This document shows, piece by piece, positions 38,601-48,987 of a DNA stretch of 64,000 nucleotides. The stretch lies in assembly GCF_965363235.1 (NCBI RefSeq), contig NC_134839.1, positions 92,399,743-92,463,742 of the forward strand, given 5' to 3'. Every line of letters starts with the position of its first letter. The first letter of the stretch is position 1. The stretch is from Mytilus galloprovincialis. Its lineage: Eukaryota; Mollusca; Bivalvia; Mytilida; Mytilidae. Made by a program: the position numbers and the translations under genes. The notes under the pieces are model-generated. The model was not told the origin of the DNA. It ran no database searches and saw only the letters and a list, made by a program, of their open reading frames with translations.

Positions 38601-40601
38601 AGCATTGCTTGACCTTTCCTATACTAGTATATGTTAAAAATATAATACTCTTCAAATTATTGCTGCTGAATTTGTTGGGAAATCGCTTCTTGATTTAGTT
38701 TACACTTCATATTTGAGTAGGTTAGTTACTTTTTGGTCTTTGGACAGGATAGAAGGATGTGGGTGTTAATGAACTGAGTTTTTTCTATGCACTCTAAAAA
38801 AAATATGAGTTGCAACATCATGTACAGACGGTATTATGCTGATTTCGAACTTGTTCAAAAGTAAAAAATTACATCGGCAAATTTTTCTTAGTGTGATATC
38901 TAACTGTGAGACTTTGTAATACAAAACGGGCAATTTAAATCATACATCAGTCAAAAAAAAAAATGAATAATGCGTTCAAATGTAAAAATAGCGAAAATTA
39001 AAAATCCCGATTTTTCAAAACATGATTATATACAACCTGCACAAAACCAACTAATGCTCTTAAATATGTCAGACTAGCCAGAAACGGAAGCAATTAGTAT
39101 CTTGACTCAACAACCCTCTATTACTGTCACTCATCTAGGTCTGGATTTATTTAAAACAATATAAATGTGCTTCCATCTGGGAATCATTTGTCATTTATAT
39201 TTTAAAAAATAGATTCAAGTGAGGATTATGGTGTTTGTAAAGTGTATGATACTGATGACAACCTTCCAGAAATCGTTGATGGACACAGACAATGTATAAA
39301 ATCTGAGATGAGCACCTTCTGTATTGAATGGACCTGTCCAGACCCCGAATGTGACAATCCTACAAAACCAGAGACAGGATGCCCCTTCTGTCAAGGTATG
39401 TATAGAAAATCATAATGTATCATATATGCATGCAAAAATAATGTTTCGACAGTACTAGAGACATGTGTTCTAAAAAACTAGGTTAACATAATTTACCCAA
39501 AAAAAATCATTTCTTTCAGCTCAATGCTTATGCGATTATTCTTCCGTATACAAGAAAGAATATGACAATTGTCATATAAAAATCCGACACATATGTCTTC
39601 CAATCAAACGACGACGCCGCTGTAGACTATGTATTTAATGCTTTATAAACACAAAGGAAGAAGAGCTTCATAACCCAATTTTGTGTACAAATTCCTTATG
39701 ATTTGAAATATTTAATTAGCATTTTCCCCGTGCTCTAAAGGTTAACAATGATAGCTGGTCTGTTAAATATTGGGAAGGCGTATATGTCCATCAGACAGAG
39801 TTTAACTGACTTTTACAGCATTTCATAATTATTGATCAACATAAACATTTGTGAATAAATAGGTTGTATATACATTTTTGTTAAGGGGCCAGCTGAAGTT
39901 CGTCTCCGGTGCGGGAGTTTCTAGCTGTATTGAAGACCCATCGTTGGCCTTCGGCTGATTTTTGCTCTTTGTTCTGGTTGTTGTCTCTTTGACACATTCC
40001 CAATTTCTATTTTCAATTTTATTATAACAGTTGTTATAAGTGTTATAATCTTTTTGTGGTATATAGAAGGATTGCAAGGTGAAGATGTCGGTCTGTCAAG
40101 ATTGTAATGACCTTCATTTCATTGTATGGTTCATTGAACAACAGAGCGTTAAGCACTATTTACTACAAGTATATTTGGTCTAAAAGACTATAGATTCATT
40201 GGTGTGTCCACATTACCGTCTAATAGGTTATATGTCAACTATATTCGAAATTAAAGGCATCGTATGATGTATTATAGTTCTGTCTGGCGCTGATCACCTG
40301 ACCTCACCTCATTTTTAGATACTACATTGTACATATATGTTGTCATATGTGATAATTATCTTTTGTTTTAACTTTTCGCTTCATATATATAAGTTATGGT
40401 AAAAGTGTTAGTGCTTATCATATGTTTCCTTTTTTAGGAGACTGCAGTTATGGCGGTAAAATATACAAAGAGAGAGAATCCTTCCCATGTGTGGACAACG
40501 TCAATACCTGTCACTGTCTGGCAGGGGGTGTTATTGGATCATCATTAATTGCAGTTAATCCAGAATATATGTGTACCGCAAAGTTAGATAAATTATCATA
40601 A
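35665..40601 (+). CDS. Small secreted cysteine-rich VWC-like protein with two alternative last exons
   Basis: Exon 1 (35657-35722) follows a TTTTAG acceptor and starts at the ATG 35665: MQFKLTTLVLFQLLLVCST, a clear signal peptide. Exon 2 (39213-39395, phase 1 at both ends) encodes SSEDYGVCKVYD... with seven cysteines, ending TGCPFCQ. Two acceptors fit its donor. Exon 3a (39520-39638) encodes AQCLCDYSSVYKKEY... ending RRRRCRLCI, for a 119-residue protein. Exon 3b (40438-40601) encodes GDCSYGGKIYKERESF PCVDNVNTCHC... ending in LDKLS, for a 134-residue protein. Exon 2 looks like the back half and exon 3b the front half of VWC-type modules. The product should be secreted. The partner is unknown; VWC modules often bind growth factors or matrix. 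An AATAAA lies at about 39855 after exon 3a; none is clear after 3b. There may also be a 5' non-coding exon ending at 34969. Confidence 0.72.
35765..35935 (+). repeat. Dispersed repeat F
   Basis: In intron 1 of the secreted gene. Shares TTAGACCGTTGTTTTCTCGT, TTTTACACTAGTAATTTT and GGAGAGTTGTTTCATTGGCA with the inverted copy at 36525-36730 and with 38245-38415. Confidence 0.7.
36280..36370 (-). repeat. Tail type 1 fragment
   Basis: AACAAACATACCGAACTGCG, GAAATTCTAAACGG and TTAAAGCTCAAACACAT match the end of tail type 1 (compare 51525-51600). Confidence 0.55.
36525..36730 (-). repeat. Dispersed repeat F, inverted copy
   Basis: Reverse complement of 35765-35935; together they form a potential inverted pair about 600 bp apart in the same intron. 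Confidence 0.7.
36945..37030 (+). repeat. Dispersed repeat F (end piece)
   Basis: GTGTCATTTTGGTCTCTTGT and CATTGGCAATCATACCACAT as at 5825-5895. Confidence 0.6.
37820..38415 (+). repeat. Dispersed repeat F, long copy
   Basis: About 600 bp in intron 1: ACTTTGAACTACCTGTCAGT, GTACTCTCAGATCT, GTTAGGGGGATCCCGTTAAC, GTCTGGAGCCTTTAATTCAG, TTAGGCCGTTAGTTGTCTCG and the common end GTTGTCTCATTTGCATTCAT. Probably the 3' part of a retroposon, but no coding part is present. The frame at 37886-38071 lies within it. Confidence 0.6.
39865..40030 (+). repeat. Dispersed repeat D
   Basis: GGGGCCAGCTGAAGTTCGTC, CCGGTGCGGGAGTTTCTAGC, GTTGGCCTTCGGCTGATTTT. The inverted copy is at 60082-60232. It lies between the two alternative last exons of the secreted gene. 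Confidence 0.7.
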
Positions 40602-40660
40602 GTTTTATTGAACTTTTCTTGTTTATTTCACAGAAAAATACAAATGATAATGGCATCACA

Positions 40661-40724
40661 TCACGCAGCATTTTTTGTTGCTATTGATATAATCACGCAG
40701 CATTTTTTGTTGCTATTGATATAA
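40661..40724. repeat. Perfect 32-bp direct duplication
   Basis: Two identical adjacent copies beginning TCACGCAGCATTTTTTGTTG, just behind exon 3b. Confidence 0.9.
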
Positions 40725-40952
40725 CCGAAAAGTAATGAATAGAGTATGATCTAACTCCCTTTGCAATATTGAACCCAGTTCTGATATTAGTTTAAAGTCC
40801 TTTATAGTCATAAAGCCCTTCATACGTTTCGGATCTTATAGAATGGCTAAATATTTTGGCTCTAAGATGTGTCTGATGAAAGTAAATCACGACGCATAAC
40901 ATTTATTAAGTATTATTTTCATTTTATAAAGGAATATTTTGCCTGTTTCATA

Positions 40953-42405
40953 CAGTTTCACCATTTATTAATTGCTATTAATAATTTTAATTTTGAAATT
41001 ATAAATTTCCCCCACCTTAGTAGCAATATACAAACTTGACCTGCATATGGGATATATATTTCCCAACTTATTCGATATTCAAGAGCTTGCAGCTCCTACT
41101 CAGACTTTGTAAAACGTCACCAGTGTCTGAGTAGAAAGTTGATGAACCAGGAGTATGTCAAAGAACGTCTCGTCCTTTTTCAAACAGTTTCACCATTTAT
41201 TAATTGCTATTAATAATTTTAATTTTGAAATTATAAATTTCCCCCACCTTAGTAGCAATATACAAACTTCACCTGCATATGGGATATATATTTCCCAACT
41301 TATTCGATATTCAAGAGCTTGCAGCTCCTACTCAGACTTTGTAAAACGTCATCAGTGTCTGAGTAGAAAGTTGATGAACCAGGAGTATGTCAAAGAACGT
41401 CTCGTCCTTTTTCTAAAAAAGTTCATCGGAAGGTACCTTGTTGATAAATATTCCGTATTAACTTAACAAATAATACATGATGGTCTTGATGGATAGATTC
41501 TGCGTACTGATGTTGTTTATCATCTTAACAACGTGTTATATTGTTCTTTCATTTGTCTTTGTTCTATTATTAAAATTACTTTTACTGTTGGGTTGTTTTA
41601 TGTGATATCCATTTAACGTGGCTCGGTACTTGTACATCCCGTCAATGTGTTTGTATTATCTTTCATTTTTTGCTGGTGTGTTTTGTATATGCGACTTTTT
41701 GTGTTTCTTTGGTTCTTATAACGTGACTCTGTACTTTATCTGTGATATTGTTCTATTATATGTCATAATATATTTCTATTATGAATTAGAAAATACGTTG
41801 TACCACAAAAGTCTAAATTATTCAATCGCGTAGTGGAATGAAATATTTGTAAATTCTATATAACTTTTGGACTATTTTAAATCTCGGTCTATTTCTGAAA
41901 TTAATTCTTACATACTTTTGATTTTTTAACCCTGTATGCTAACATTGCCCATGTGAAATTTTAAAATTGTTTGTATATACATCGAACAACAAAAATATGT
42001 GACGTATAAAATTCTCTGACGTTAGATACGCGAATCAATGAATGTGTTTGTAGATAGATGTTTTTGTGTTCTGTTACAGTGTTCCTTTTAAAATTGTTAC
42101 ACGATGATGACTGCTGTACCCATATTTTGACTATTTTATTTATTATGTCTGTTTAGTTCACGCATCATTGTAAATATAACGGAATTTGACGAGACTGTCA
42201 TCAAAGGGAGAGGTTTAGCGGTATAAAACTAGGTTTAATCCACCATTTTCTACATTTGAAAATGCCTGTACCAAGTCAGGAATATGACAGTTCTTGTCCA
42301 TTCGTTTTTGATGTGTTTTATCATTTGATTTTGCCATGTGATTATGGACTATCCGATTAGATTTTCCTCTGTGTTCAGTATTTTTGTGATTTTACTTTTT
42401 AAATG
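40953..42405 (+). mobile_element. RT-element remnant with tail type 1 (Penelope-like or similar)
   Basis: The RT C-terminal region reads NFEIINFPHLSSNI, SPAYGIYISQLIRYSRACSS, YSDFVKRHQCLSRKLMNQ, then a short LFLKKFIGRYLVDKYS end, stopping at 41464-41466. The pattern ..YISQLIR..RAC...DF..R...L..KL...G is like the region after the RT core in Penelope-like elements. About 940 bp of non-coding tail follows, ending with CCATTTTCTACATTTGAAAA, CCTGTACCAAGTCAGGAATA and TTTTTGTGATTTTAC. Only the 3' fraction of the element remains. Its first 232 bp are tandemly duplicated (40953-41184 and 41185-41412, only two or three differences). Confidence 0.65.
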
Positions 42406-42745
42406 TTTCATGATTTTGAAACTTACAATACACAATTTCGAAATGCTTAACTTCAATTCATCATTATGCTTTGACACTCGCTTCTGAACTTTGTTATTTC
42501 TGGAGTTATCGTCATGATCATATCGAAAGCTAGATGTTTAAAAAAAACTGTGATAAGAAAAGTTTACATGCAATTTTTGTTAAGAGTACTAGTTTTAGTA
42601 GTTTTGTCTGTAACATTGACATACATATATATATGTAAATATCAAAAAAATCTTAAGCTTTACAATGCGAATTTCTTTCGAATCAAACGGATAATTGCCA
42701 TATACTCAGAATGATAGATTGAGAATAATAGGACAACTTTACATA
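42406..42745. other. Non-coding sequence
   Basis: No feature supported; the frame at 42514-42714 is AT-rich without recognisable content. Confidence 0.35.
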
Positions 42746-42751
42746 TTTATT
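42746..42751 (-). terminator. Poly(A) signal of the VWC gene at 42789
   Basis: AATAAA on the minus strand, 38 bp after the stop codon. Confidence 0.7.
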
Positions 42752-42788
42752 CAAACAATAAAAACTTGTACAACTATTTAATTTGACA

Positions 42789-43082
42789 TTAAATAGCCAT
42801 GCACTCGAGGCAACATTTGTTCTTGACGGGTTGTAATTGTGTTCCAGGAGGACATTCTATGTATGGACAATCTACCGTGTTGCACCCTGCTCTTGTTGGA
42901 CGGTCCCTTGGGTCTCCGCCTTCATAGCACCAACAAAAATAACATGGATCAAACCACATCTCTCTTCCAAACTGGATATATTTATATTCTCCGTTAAACT
43001 TTGTCCAGCAATATTCAATGACAGGTTCAGCATGTATTACATATGTTGTGATCGTTATAACTAACAAATGTAGCAGTTTCAT
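42789..43082 (-). CDS. Secreted single-VWC-domain protein
   Basis: 97 residues in one coding exon. A signal peptide (MKLLHLLVITITTYVIHA) is followed by ten cysteines at 25, 47, 50, 52, 67, 72, 77, 90, 91 and 94. The spacing C-x2-C-x-C ... C-x4-C-x4-C ... CC-x2-C is that of a von Willebrand factor type C domain, which fills the mature protein. The motif W-x-D-P-C-x-F-C-W-C-Y and AGCNTVDC are shared with the paralogs at 50307 and 63638; here the loop between them is longer (GGDPRDRPTR). A splice acceptor (TTTATCTTCAAG) ends 4 nt before the ATG, so the 5' UTR must be split. A good donor on this strand (CG|GTAAGT, exon end 44283) is a candidate. Likely extracellular; partner unknown. Confidence 0.85.
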   Translation of the reverse strand: MKLLHLLVITITTYVIHAEPVIEYCWTKFNGEYKYIQFGREMWFDPCYFCWCYEGGDPRDRPTRAGCNTVDCPYIECPPGTQLQPVKNKCCLECMAI

Positions 43083-43253
43083 ATTCCTTGAAGATAAAAA
43101 AAAAAAAAAATATGCATAAGGCAGATGCTTCTGATAAAGATTTGCATATGAAAATACTGTGTGATTCTATAAGAGATTCCTGTTACAAAAAATTGTCTTA
43201 ATTTTTAATGATGAAATCATTTAATGTTTCCATATTTTTTATTCTAACTTCTT

Positions 43254-43410
43254 TAAGGAATGACTGTAATATTTTTTCTGTCTATGAAGAAATAACATAA
43301 AAAAATGTGATGTACACTGAATAACGCGCGTAACGGGTTATTTTAAAGTGTGCACTACATTTGTTATGTTATTTCGAATAGACAGAAAAAATGTTACAGT
43401 TATTTCTTAT
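43254..43410. mobile_element. Fold-back element, ~77-bp arms
   Basis: The left arm (GACTGTAATATTTTTTCTGT, CTATGAAGAAATAACATAA) pairs with the right arm along nearly its full length, with a GC-rich centre TAACGCGCGTAACG. It lies upstream of the VWC gene, inside the presumed 5' UTR intron. Confidence 0.75.
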
Positions 43411-43799
43411 AATTTAATTCTAAAATCCATTTTAAACCGGAGTAAATCATGAAAAAACGTTGATGACGTCACGGTCACATGACAAAATTATGTCTATGGG
43501 CTGAAACAACACGACGTCAGCCAATCAGAAGACGCGTTACATCCAAAATTAAAATTATTTCAAGATATCACTTACAAATTCAATGTCATGAGTATGTCTG
43601 AAAATACATGAATTGTCAAAATGCGTATTCAGGACAACACGGCTGGTATCGTTAAATCAAAAAGGGCCAATAGTTTAACCAAAGTTTATGTTATGATACA
43701 TGTACTTGCCTGCCACTGACACAAACAATGGGAAAACTTCTCAAAATAAATCACATACAACAATTAACAATAAAAAACACCAAATAGATTACCTTAGCT

Positions 43800-43960
43800 G
43801 TATTTGGCACAACTTTTAGGGATTTGGGTCCTCAATGCTCTTCAACTTCGTACTTATTTGGCCTTTTTAACTTTTTTGATTCGAGTGTCACTGATGAGTC
43901 TTTTGTAGACGAAACGCGTCTGGCGTTTATACAAAATTTAATCCTGGTATCTATGATGAG
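43800..43960. repeat. Dispersed repeat E (partial)
   Basis: GGGTCCTCAATGCTCTTCAA, CGTACTTATTTGGCC, GATGAGTCTTTTGTAGACGA and GCGTCTGGCG, the reverse complement of the 5190-5560 copy. Frames on both strands here are not genes. Confidence 0.65.
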
Positions 43961-43982
43961 TTTATTAATAGTACCAAAGACA

Positions 43983-44073
43983 CTTATATATATATATATA
44001 TATATAACTCGTCTAAACATCAACCCAACAATGTACTCAGCCATGTATCACCATCATTGATGGCGATCCGATG

Positions 44074-44107
<34 letters not shown>
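43983..44107. repeat. Two (AT)n microsatellites
   Basis: Runs of alternating AT at about 43983-44006 and 44073-44107. Confidence 0.9.
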
Positions 44108-44114
<7 letters not shown>

Positions 44115-44276
44115 CTAATAGTAAATGTTACCATTAATGATCTTTTATAAATTGGGATTGAATAAGTTGCCGAAACAATCATTTAACACTGTTTTTATTT
44201 TTTTTTTTAATCTTGCGACCAACCATTTATAATGTTCTTTTGTCAGATACCTGGTAGATAACCATAAAATTATCAA

Positions 44277-44283
44277 ACTTACC
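44277..44283 (-). other. Candidate 5' splice donor of the 42789 VWC gene
   Basis: Minus-strand CG|GTAAGT with the exon ending at 44283. With the acceptor at 43087 it would define a 1.2-kb 5' UTR intron. No TATA box is obvious, so this is tentative. Confidence 0.3.
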
Positions 44284-45129
44284 GACCACAATTCATAAAA
44301 ATAGAAAGTTTTAATGGACAAATGGTTGCCAACAAAACGGTAGTGTCAATTTCCCCTGTATTGGTTCCAGTCACAGGAGTAAAAGTTACTGGAAATTGAA
44401 TATCAAACAATCTTTTTGATATACTTTAGACAATAGTTCTTCAAACATTGTTTCACTATTTTAGATTTTCTTATGATATAAAAATGCTATTCAGCGCTAC
44501 ATGTTGCTATTGACAATTTGCCAAATCTACCAAAATTGTTGTATTTGTGTATTTAAGGGCATTTATAATTTTGTAATTTATTTAGAATTAAGTAATGTTG
44601 TTATTATTAGCACTATTAAAAACACACAATGGGTTGTGAAACCATGAATTCAGTTAAAATTGAAAGAAGTGTTAAAAATAGCACTAGTGTAAAGTAACTT
44701 CAGGGAAAATTAGTCGTCAACCTTCCGATAAAATTAAAAACCAAAGAAAAGGGAAGACTCACTGGATCAACTAGAAGCACATCAGAAAATACTCCCCCCC
44801 ACCCAAAAAAAAAAAAACAACAAAAAAAAAAAAACAAAAACAGACTTTAGATAAATTGCAAATTACCGACAGCTAGTTCAAAGTCAATTTTGATTAAAAT
44901 CTAAAACGGTTTAGAGTTGGGTTTTTTTAAATACTACAAGAAAACTTTACGGCTCATTGAAATATGTTTTGGAATTTCACTTTATATTTTTTTTTCAAAT
45001 AAAAAAGTTGATGACGTACACATTGTTCATGAATGTGCATTTCAGCTTAGCATGACATGCACAGAATTAGAGTAACGAAATAGGAATGAACATTTGCAGC
45101 TGTTTCATAAAAAAAGGGGATATTCGTCT
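44284..45129. other. Non-coding sequence, upstream region of the 42789 gene
   Basis: AT-rich with A/C-rich runs at 44795-44840. No gene seen. Confidence 0.35.
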
Positions 45130-45460
45130 TGTCACTAATAAAAGCAACAGTAGTATAACGCTGTTCCGAAAGTCATAAATCGATTGAGAGAAACCAAATC
45201 CGGGTTACAAACTAAAACTGAGGGAAACACATCAACTATAAGAGGAATACAACGAAACAACAGAACCACTTAAGTGCAACAAAAAATCAAAACTACAATG
45301 GAACACACACAGAAACGAACTATAAGATAACAATTGCCATTTTCCTGACTTTGTACAGGACATTTTAAGAAAAAAAAAAAAAAAACGGTTGGTTGAACCT
45401 GGTTTTGTTGCTAGCCAAACCTTTTATGGCAATGTTAAATACCGGTATAACACTAAAATG
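45130..45460 (-). repeat. Dispersed repeat, tail type 3
   Basis: GCAACAGTAGTATAACGCTG, CAAACTAAAACTGAGGGAAA, ATCAACTATAAGAGG, CCTGACTTTGTACAGGACAT and GAACCTGGTTTTGTTGC, matching 8020-8490. Confidence 0.65.
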
Positions 45461-46299
45461 GCAACATTACATGACAGGACTACAATACAAATAAATGGAT
45501 AACGTTAGGACAGATAAATACCCAATTTAACAATACAATTGAACACTACGACATGCTAATGTCATTCATCAAGCCAGCACCGTGCGGCCAAACTTTATGT
45601 TCACAATGAGGGCTCTAACAATAGATTTGATCTCTGCACAAATCGAAAGTTGTTGAATTCGTGCACGAAAATTGTATACGTATTTGTCCATGATTGTGTT
45701 AAAATATGTATGATGAATAAAAAATTTCAAATCATACCTTGAATTGAATCACACAGGTTTTTCCAAATTTGATGATATCAAAAGAAATAAAAGATTTAGT
45801 AGAAGTTATGACTATCAAATATACATATAATTACATATCTATAGACACAATTATTAGTGATAACGAATGACATTTAATTGTAGTCATATAGGATGAAGTT
45901 ACTCATGTATAATTAACTGACTTTTTGTACTGCTTGTATGATTAAATGTCAAGTTACTTAATATTTCTGATATTTTCATATTTCAACATAACCGCTAAAT
46001 GTCCCAATTAAATATTACAAAGTGTTTTAAAATGGATTTTTACGCACTTTTACGTTTCACTAAATGGGATACATTTTTGTGTCATGACGAACCATACACT
46101 AAAAAAATAAAGATAATACATGATACACCAAATATTGTGTTTCACAAATATCGTTGAAATCAATAAACTGAATCATTCCGTGTCTAAAGATAAATAAGTT
46201 TGACACTAGAGACCCCAACAGTGCAAATATTAATACACGTATTTGCCTTGAAATAGGGTGTTATTCCTTATAAATTCAAGTACATGTTAGTACAACAGT
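45461..46299. other. Non-coding sequence
   Basis: No gene or clear repeat. Confidence 0.35.
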
Positions 46300-46960
46300 C
46301 ATCTTCATATATAACTTACAAAATAAAATGAATGATGCGTTTCCTTGTGTAAAAAAATACTGGATTAAACCTTGTTTTATAGCTAGCTTAATCTCATACT
46401 TGTATGACAGTTGCTTAACATTAATATTGACAACAATGCATGAACATAACAAACAGACATAAAAGGTAAACATGTTAAAATTACGGGTACAACATTCAGG
46501 ATTGTGTTATGATATTTTAATTCCTGTAAAAACAAACAAATGTGTGAATTAAGAAAAAATGGCATATGAACAAAACACATAGGTAAATACGAAAGAAGAG
46601 CAACCAAAAATGACCATAAAAAATTTACACAATGGCGGACTGTAGAAGTAATGAACCACGCCAAAAAGATAATATCAAAAATAGACTAAACAGCAAAGGG
46701 TACAAATTTTAAAAGACAAATAAAAGAACACTGTAACACCTAATCAAGATGATAAACAACGTCAGTACCTAAAATCTATACTTCAAGCCCATCGTGCATC
46801 ATTTGTTAAGTGATACGGAATACTTATCAACAAGGTCTTGGTATTTTCCGACGAAGTTTTTTACAAAGAACGAGACATTCTTTGACACAACCTTGGTTCA
46901 ACAACATTCTGCTCAGACACTAATGACGTTTTATAGAGTTTGAGTATCAGCAGTAACCAC
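46300..46960 (-). mobile_element. RT-element remnant with tail type 1, minus copy
   Basis: On the minus strand, 46960-46790 encodes a stop-riddled version of the RT end seen at 41340-41466 (SRMLLNQG, VKECLVL). The sequence then continues in the same order: ACTGACGTTGTTTATCATCT, GTTCTTTTATTTGTC, TTTTATGTCTGTTTGTTATG, TAGCTAGCTATAAAAC-like. At least four stop codons fall in the RT part. The frame at 46383-46664 belongs to the tail. Confidence 0.6.
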
Positions 46961-47044
46961 CTTAGGAAGAATATCTGTTAAGGTGTCTTTAATTGTTAAA
47001 AATATATACAAGTATCAACACACTTATATTGAAGATTGTTTCGC

Positions 47045-47100
47045 TATTCCAAGCATTGACTGTCCCTCTGGTATCTTTCGTCCCTCTTTTCCAAACATGA
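47045..47100 (+). repeat. Tail type 2 end fragment
   Basis: GACTGTCCCTCTGGTATCTT and TCGTCCCTCTTTT. Confidence 0.5.
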
Positions 47101-47873
47101 ATACTCATTGACTAATTTTGTGTCTGATAGAGGAAGTTATCAAACAAGAATTAACTGATAAACAGACATATTTCATGTATCATGACGGTTGACCGTTACA
47201 GAAACATTACAGATAATATATTAGTCAACAAAAGAAACGATACACGACTTTGGAATGAAATTGATCAAAAAGTGTTTAATATTAAACAAAATGAGATGCA
47301 CTATTTTGAAAACTTTTCATTTGCCATGTATGTGCATATGATTATGAAAATCAAAACCTGTCGGAAAGAAACTAAATTCCGCGTAAATGATCACAGGATT
47401 CAAATTATTTTTGCGGAAATTTGGATTAAAATCTCCACACAATTTTCAAAGTACTAAGAAAAAATTCAAATTTGTTCAATATTCAATATGCTAATCAAGT
47501 TATGCTCATGTTGTAAATTACGGGTTGAAATATTGTTTTTTATTATTATTATTTTTTTAAAAGTGTTTTATTGAAATCTCAAAAAAGAAAAAAAAAAGAA
47601 AAATGTGTTTACTTCTCAAATCAATGCTTTAGATATGAAAACACGACACTGTAAATTAGGAACCTTTTGAGATTAGTTTTAAGTTTGATACCGTGTATTT
47701 GAATTTTACTTTACATATACTGTATGTGGTAAATGAAAGGATAATGTATACATTTTACCGATTTCTTAATATGGGACAGAATTTCGCTTTACAAATAACG
47801 AAGAAATTGTATGATTTAAAAAAAAACAAATTGACGGGAAACATTGTCTTTACATTTAAATGAGAGGTTGGCA
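47101..47873. other. Non-coding sequence
   Basis: A 91-codon frame at 47182-47457 has no recognisable domain. I do not call it a gene. Confidence 0.35.
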
Positions 47874-47877
47874 TCAT

Positions 47878-48327
47878 GGTCCGAGACCACAATTGTCGTC
47901 CCTTGATTTTCGTTGTTCACGAATATAGTCCCTAGTGTTAACAGTGGGTTACTTGCCAATAATTTTTATACCTCTTCCAAATTTATTTCTCCATGTTTAA
48001 TGCCTCAAATTGTAAGTAGGGGGTGAAATTACACTGTAAAAAAATTTGGGTCCAGAATTTTACAGAAAAGTAGTGATTTGGTCCAGCTGAAAAAGGTTAA
48101 AAATTAGCACTTCGGAAGCTGTCAAAAGATTTCAAGACACCCTAAACACAAAATTGTCCATATTTTGAGTTAGAGGCGATGAAGTTTTCTATAATTTTGA
48201 TATAATTTGTCCCAAAAGTAGTACAACACACTGTAAAAATTTCATTGAGAAAGCGCAGGTGGGAATTTTTTAATTTTCATTTATGTTCTAAAAGAAATGC
48301 ACTACGAATTAATTGTGTTCTCGGACC
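47878..48327. mobile_element. MITE with inverted ends and TCAT target duplication
   Basis: Left end GGTCCGAGACCACAATT; the right end is AATTGTGTTCTCGGACC, its reverse complement with one mismatch. TCAT flanks both sides (47874-47877, 48328-48331). 450 bp, no transposase. Confidence 0.75.
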
Positions 48328-48435
48328 TCATTAGTTGTTTTTAAAATTGTCGTTTTTTTGTAAATTTTGTCAAAAAATAAAATCGACCAATAGCGTAATG
48401 GAAGCAAAACAATGTTTTTTTTTGGAAACGGATTT

Positions 48436-48845
48436 ATATTTCCAAGTGATGAAGTTAAAGTATGTCCTTCGTACGTTTGACGGATGTCATCACTAGTTGG
48501 TTCATCGTTATGGAATATCAGTGTCACAGATGATAACGAATATGTTCCTAATGTCGTAACTACAATCACATACCATTTTCCCAATTGTGACCTACCGAAT
48601 TAAACTTATTACCGGGTTCGTAATAACATGAGCAACAAGACGGGGATACACATGAAGCAGGATCTGCTTACCCTTCCTGTGTACCTGAGATCATACCCAG
48701 TTTTTGTGGTGTTCGTGTTGCTCCGTCTTTAGTGTTCTATATTGTTTGTTTAGTGGTCTTATTTTTTATTAGACATGGCGTTGTCTGTTTATTTTCGACA
48801 CATGAGTTTTAATGTCCCTATGGTATCTTTAGCCCCTCTTTTGCC
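48436..48845 (+). mobile_element. RT-element remnant with tail type 2
   Basis: 48436-48563 translates to a decayed RT end (LVHRYGISVSQMITNMFLMS, stop), with one in-frame stop inside. Then follow GTGACCTACCGAATTAAACT, CAGGATCTGCTTACCCTTCC, GTTTTTGTGGTGTTCGTGTT and the end GTCCCTATGGTATCTTTAGC. This links the RT and tail type 2 in one copy. Confidence 0.65.
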
Positions 48846-48987
48846 TTTTTTTTTTGTCTTCGTAAAGTGAGACTATGTTTTTTAACCAAGTAATCTATGT
48901 ATTTGTAAATCTTGGATGTGTACTCTTTCATATTACAAGTAAAATAGAAAGAAAGAAAGTGAAACATTTTACTTGCCAACTCATATA

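Noticed and set aside
43450-43540. CRE-like (TGACGTCA) and CCAAT motifs as the VWC promoter
   Set aside because: They lie in repeat-like sequence between the presumed donor and the coding exon, so they would be intronic; no start site is indicated there.
47182-47457. 91-codon plus-strand frame
   Set aside because: No recognisable motif, no splice context, AT-rich; could be chance.
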